Assembly (NCBI GenBank): GCA_011051925.1 | Contig: DRKE01000424.1 | Span: forward strand, 1-8,021 | Direction of reading: 5' to 3' | Length of the DNA stretch: 8,021 nucleotides | DNA from: Deltaproteobacteria bacterium | Lineage (GTDB): Bacteria > Myxococcota_A > UBA9160 > UBA4427 | Part shown: positions 6,398-8,021 of the stretch, piece by piece | Position numbering within the stretch: position 1 is the first letter of the stretch | How the letters are laid out: each line of letters opens with the position of its first letter | Made by a program: the position numbers and the translations under genes | The notes under the pieces: model-generated | What the model saw: the letters and a program-made list of their open reading frames with translations, nothing else | Database searches by the model: none | Told to the model about the DNA's origin: nothing

Positions 6398-6424
6398 TCA
6401 AGTCGGAACGGGGATCGACGATAC
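6398..6424 (+). promoter_or_regulatory. Candidate sigma-28 (FliA) promoter
   Basis: TCAAGTCG (6398-6405) and GACGATAC (6417-6424) are separated by 11 bp. They compare with the FliA consensus TAAAGTTT-N11-GCCGATAA at 5 of 8 and 6 of 8 positions; the TCAAG form of the -35 is known from Pseudomonas-type FliA promoters. It lies just after the FliT-like gene and would give a leader of roughly 135 nt to the receiver-domain gene. The match is by eye and not statistically tested. Confidence 0.5.
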
Positions 6425-6566
6425 GAGGGAAAAAGGCCCCGACGGTCTGGATCGGTCGGGTGCTTCTCGTGCGATCCGGGGATCGCGCGTTCTTCATGGG
6501 AGAAGGCGCCGGGGGGAGTCTTCACGAGCACGCACCCGAAACCGGGGTGGGTGATCGGGGTGGGCG

Positions 6567-6977
6567 ATGTCCGAATCCGAATCCGAGTCGAATCCCGCGA
6601 TCGTCGTGGTCGATGCGGATCCGACGTCGAGGAACGCGGCGGAGGATCTCGAAGACGAACTCGATCGCCCGATCATCGCCATCGACTCGATGGAATTCGA
6701 CGTCGAAGCCTCCGAGGAGATCCTCGGAGCGGGCGTCTTCGTCATCTGCTGGGACCTCGAGATCCGATCCGGCGCGGATCTCGTGGAGGAGATCCGTCGA
6801 CACGAGGATCTGGCAGAGCGGACGATCCTGGTGGCATTCGAGGAGCCGACGCCCGAACGGGTTCGCGCTGCGATGTGGCTCGGTGCGGATGGCGTCTGTA
6901 TGAAGCCCTACGACGCGGCCGAGATCCAGGCTCGACTTGAACGCCTCGATGCGACGCGCGAAGCGCAGGCGGCCTAG
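6567..6977 (+). CDS. Stand-alone receiver-domain protein, degenerate
   Basis: A 136-residue protein made of one CheY-like receiver fold with no output domain. After a Ser/Glu-rich N-terminus (MSESESES), strand 1 is AIVVVDADPTSR (D16 kept, second acidic residue changed to A17). Strand 3 is VFVICWDLEI with the phospho-acceptor-type D63. The loop after it is two residues shorter than usual (IRSGADLVEEIR). Strand 4 is TILVAFEEPT, where the conserved Thr/Ser switch residue appears to be A90. GADGVCMKPYD keeps the K113-P114 pair. The domain call is firm; normal phosphorylation switching is doubtful. The ATG at 6567 has only a weak G-rich ribosome binding site. It is the only gene between the candidate sigma-28 promoter and the hairpin at 6978-7002. 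A link to chemotaxis or flagellar control is inferred from location. Confidence 0.85.
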   Translation: MSESESESNPAIVVVDADPTSRNAAEDLEDELDRPIIAIDSMEFDVEASEEILGAGVFVICWDLEIRSGADLVEEIRRHEDLAERTILVAFEEPTPERVRAAMWLGADGVCMKPYDAAEIQARLERLDATREAQAA

Positions 6978-7002
6978 GTCCGATCCAGGGTCGGATCGGG
7001 TC
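6978..7002 (+). terminator. Hairpin directly after the receiver gene
   Basis: CCGATCC (6980-6986), a six-base loop, and GGATCGG (6993-6999) form a perfect 7-bp stem that extends by two G-T wobbles and one G-C pair. It begins right after the stop codon. There is no T-run downstream, so it may be a terminator of the weak high-GC type or an mRNA-end stabiliser. Confidence 0.35.
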
Positions 7003-7024
7003 CAGCCGTCGAAGAGGCGGAAAA

Positions 7025-7065
7025 GGCGTCCTTCCCCTGGCTTTCGAATCGGAAGGAGGGACGCC
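7025..7065. repeat. Long imperfect inverted repeat upstream of the PilZ-gene promoter
   Basis: GGCGTCCTTCC (7025-7035) pairs with GGAAGGAGGGACGCC (7051-7065), leaving a 4-nt bulge in the right arm and a 15-nt loop. It is centred about 95 bp before the predicted start of transcription of the PilZ gene. That is where an enhancer-binding protein would bind for a sigma-54 promoter. It could equally act as a transcription terminator for the gene before it. Confidence 0.4.
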
Positions 7066-7113
7066 AGATTGAAACGTCCCTGCCCGCCATCGGCGCTTCT
7101 GTACCTCGTCAGA

Positions 7114-7129
7114 TGGCATGGCCCTTGCG
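7114..7129 (+). promoter_or_regulatory. Sigma-54 (-24/-12) promoter of the PilZ gene
   Basis: TGGCATGGCCCTTGCG matches the RpoN consensus TGGCAYRNNNNTTGCW at all defined positions but the last, with the correct 10 bp between the -24 GG (7115-7116) and the -12 GC (7127-7128). Transcription should begin near 7140. A perfect 6-bp dyad, CCGGAT-CGGC-ATCCGG (7136-7151), covers the predicted start point and could bind a regulator or fold in the 5' leader. Confidence 0.82.
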
Positions 7130-7213
7130 TTGACTCCGGATCGGCATCCGGTGTCGATTCGTCAGCGTCGGCTGCGTCGATCGACATCACGGCGATCCAG
7201 AGAGACCGACGGC

Positions 7214-7828
7214 ATGTGGCATCAAGGCTTCAGGAGCAGGCCCGCGAGCGGGGAGCACGACGCACGGACGCCGGGTTCGGCGCCCGGATCGGCCTGTCGT
7301 CGTGCCTACTATCGTGTGGCCGGGATCCTTCCGATCCGACTCACCCCCCTCGTGGGCCGGGAGATCGACGTCGCGATCTTCGATCTCTCCCTGCCCGATC
7401 CACTGATGCAGCCGATCGAAGAGGACGACGAGAACGCGCCCCTGATGGCACGCCTGCGAAGGCTCGAGGAGAAACTCGATCTCCTGCTGGGGGCGACCCG
7501 GATCGATCTTCCCCGTCCGTTGAGCGGTCGGGATCGGCAATCGCTGGTCTTCTCCGGATCCGGCCTGGCCCTCGAAGTCGACTGGTCCTTTCGACGGGGT
7601 GACGCCTATCGGGTCGAGATCCTGCTGCCTGCGCCCTATTCCCGGGTGGTCCGGGCGGTGGGATTCGCGGTCGAGGACCCGCCCGCAGGAACGATGGATG
7701 CGCCCACGCGGAGGCTCGCCATCGAGTTGCGGCACATGGAAACGGCGGACCGGGATGACCTGGTCGCCTACAGCTACGACCTCCAGCGGGTCGCGCTCCG
7801 AGCGCGCGCAGGAGAGGCAGGGTGCTAG
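7214..7828 (+). CDS. PilZ-domain protein with degenerate c-di-GMP motif
   Basis: A 204-residue cytosolic protein. The PilZ N-terminal arginine motif RRAYYRVAGILPIRL (29-43) contains R30-x-x-x-R34. A linker helix with LRRLEEKLDLLLG (81-93) follows. The barrel strand region SLVFSGSGLALEVDWSF (110-126) aligns with the second PilZ motif (D/N)xSxxG, but the first position is V112, with S114 and G117 kept. YRVEILLP and a C-terminal helix (about 178-198, DLVAYSYDLQRVALRA) complete the usual fold. PilZ proteins of flagellar clusters often tune motility in response to c-di-GMP; here binding may be weakened. The ATG at 7214 is chosen because longer in-frame starts at 7118 lie inside the sigma-54 promoter, and 7151 is only 11 nt from the predicted transcript start without a ribosome binding site. 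An AGAGAG stretch about 8 nt before 7214 is a modest ribosome binding site. Confidence 0.87.
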   Translation: MWHQGFRSRPASGEHDARTPGSAPGSACRRAYYRVAGILPIRLTPLVGREIDVAIFDLSLPDPLMQPIEEDDENAPLMARLRRLEEKLDLLLGATRIDLPRPLSGRDRQSLVFSGSGLALEVDWSFRRGDAYRVEILLPAPYSRVVRAVGFAVEDPPAGTMDAPTRRLAIELRHMETADRDDLVAYSYDLQRVALRARAGEAGC

Positions 7829-8021
7829 TCCCGGCCGATGGATGGCACCGCGCGAAGCGACCCATGCGGGCCTGGCTGCTTCCGCTTCTGGTGATCCTGG
7901 GGTCGCTCGAAGCCGGGGCGAGCGAGCCACTCCCGCCGAGTCCCTACGACATCCTCAAGAGTCGCGATCTCGAGACCCCGTTGCTCGATGCCGTGCCCTT
8001 CTGCGTCCCGGCCGGCCTGGA
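7822..8021 (+). CDS. Exported protein, N-terminal part (3' end outside window)
   Basis: The frame is open to the window end. The GTG at 7822 overlaps the PilZ stop by 7 nt and has a good AGGAGAGG ribosome binding site (7810-7817). An in-frame ATG at 7864 gives a more compact signal peptide but no clear binding site. With either start there is a basic n-region, a hydrophobic core WLLPLLVILGSL and a likely signal-peptidase site after EAGA, before SEPLPP, so the product is probably periplasmic or outer-membrane. A cysteine later on (PFCVP) is not in a lipobox. The mature part visible (about 32 residues) matches nothing I recognise. Its overlap with the PilZ gene implies co-transcription from the sigma-54 promoter at 7114. 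Confidence 0.65.
   Translation, partial: MLVPADGWHRAKRPMRAWLLPLLVILGSLEAGASEPLPPSPYDILKSRDLETPLLDAVPFCVPAGL

Noticed and set aside
6460..6903. Plus-strand frame from a GTG at 6460 overlapping the receiver gene
   Set aside because: It shares most of its length with the receiver-domain gene in another frame, and its translation is rich in Arg and Ser with no fold signature.
1..8021. Mobile elements, CRISPR arrays, tRNA or rRNA genes
   Set aside because: No transposase-like or integrase-like protein, no regularly spaced repeats and no tRNA-like cloverleaf were seen on either strand.
1..8021. Very frequent GATCG and TCGAG words throughout
   Set aside because: They occur evenly in all genes and fit Asp-Arg, Ile-Asp/Glu and Leu-Glu codon choices of a high-GC genome, so they look like a genome-wide word bias and not a local element.

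Overview
The window reads as a high-GC, gene-dense stretch of a flagellated Gram-negative bacterium. The flagellar genes sit under sigma-54 (-24/-12) promoters, with one candidate sigma-28 (FliA) promoter, which is the hierarchy known from proteobacterial polar flagella. The overall style (high GC, many GATCG/TCGA words, small accessory flagellar genes) would fit a deltaproteobacterial or Myxococcota-like lineage, but no phylogenetic marker is present and that placement is a low-confidence inference. I see no mobile element, tRNA, rRNA or CRISPR array.

Left part (1-3486): the 3' end of an unrecognised plus-strand gene converges on a three-gene minus-strand operon. In transcription order the operon holds a short NeuB/PseI-type nonulosonic acid synthase (3486-2557), a PseG/SpsG-type UDP-sugar hydrolase (2560-1481) and a class I SAM methyltransferase (1497-529). 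Successive genes overlap by 4 and 17 nt, so they are probably translationally coupled. Together they suggest synthesis, and possibly methylation, of a sialic-acid-like sugar. The other steps of such a pathway (PseB, PseC, PseH, PseF or equivalents) are not in the window.

Middle (3487-3725): a 239-bp divergent intergenic region carries two facing-away sigma-54 promoters, one per strand. Each lies about 56-58 nt of leader from its start codon, and inverted repeats lie between them. This wires the sugar operon to the flagellar operon and makes flagellin or filament glycosylation the most economical function for the sugar genes.

Right part (3726-8021): plus-strand genes for an uncharacterised 208-aa protein, the filament cap FliD, a small helical FliT-like putative chaperone, a stand-alone degenerate receiver-domain protein (behind a candidate sigma-28 promoter), a PilZ-domain protein behind its own sigma-54 promoter, and the start of an exported protein cut by the window end. 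FliD, the FliT-like protein and the 208-aa protein look like a late filament-assembly unit. The receiver and PilZ proteins have lost residues normally needed for phosphorylation switching and c-di-GMP binding, so they may be non-canonical regulators.

The most notable observations are the divergent sigma-54 promoter pair joining sugar and flagellar genes, the minimal synthase/hydrolase/methyltransferase operon with a SAF-less synthase, the unknown first gene of the fliD operon, and the degenerate receiver and PilZ proteins.
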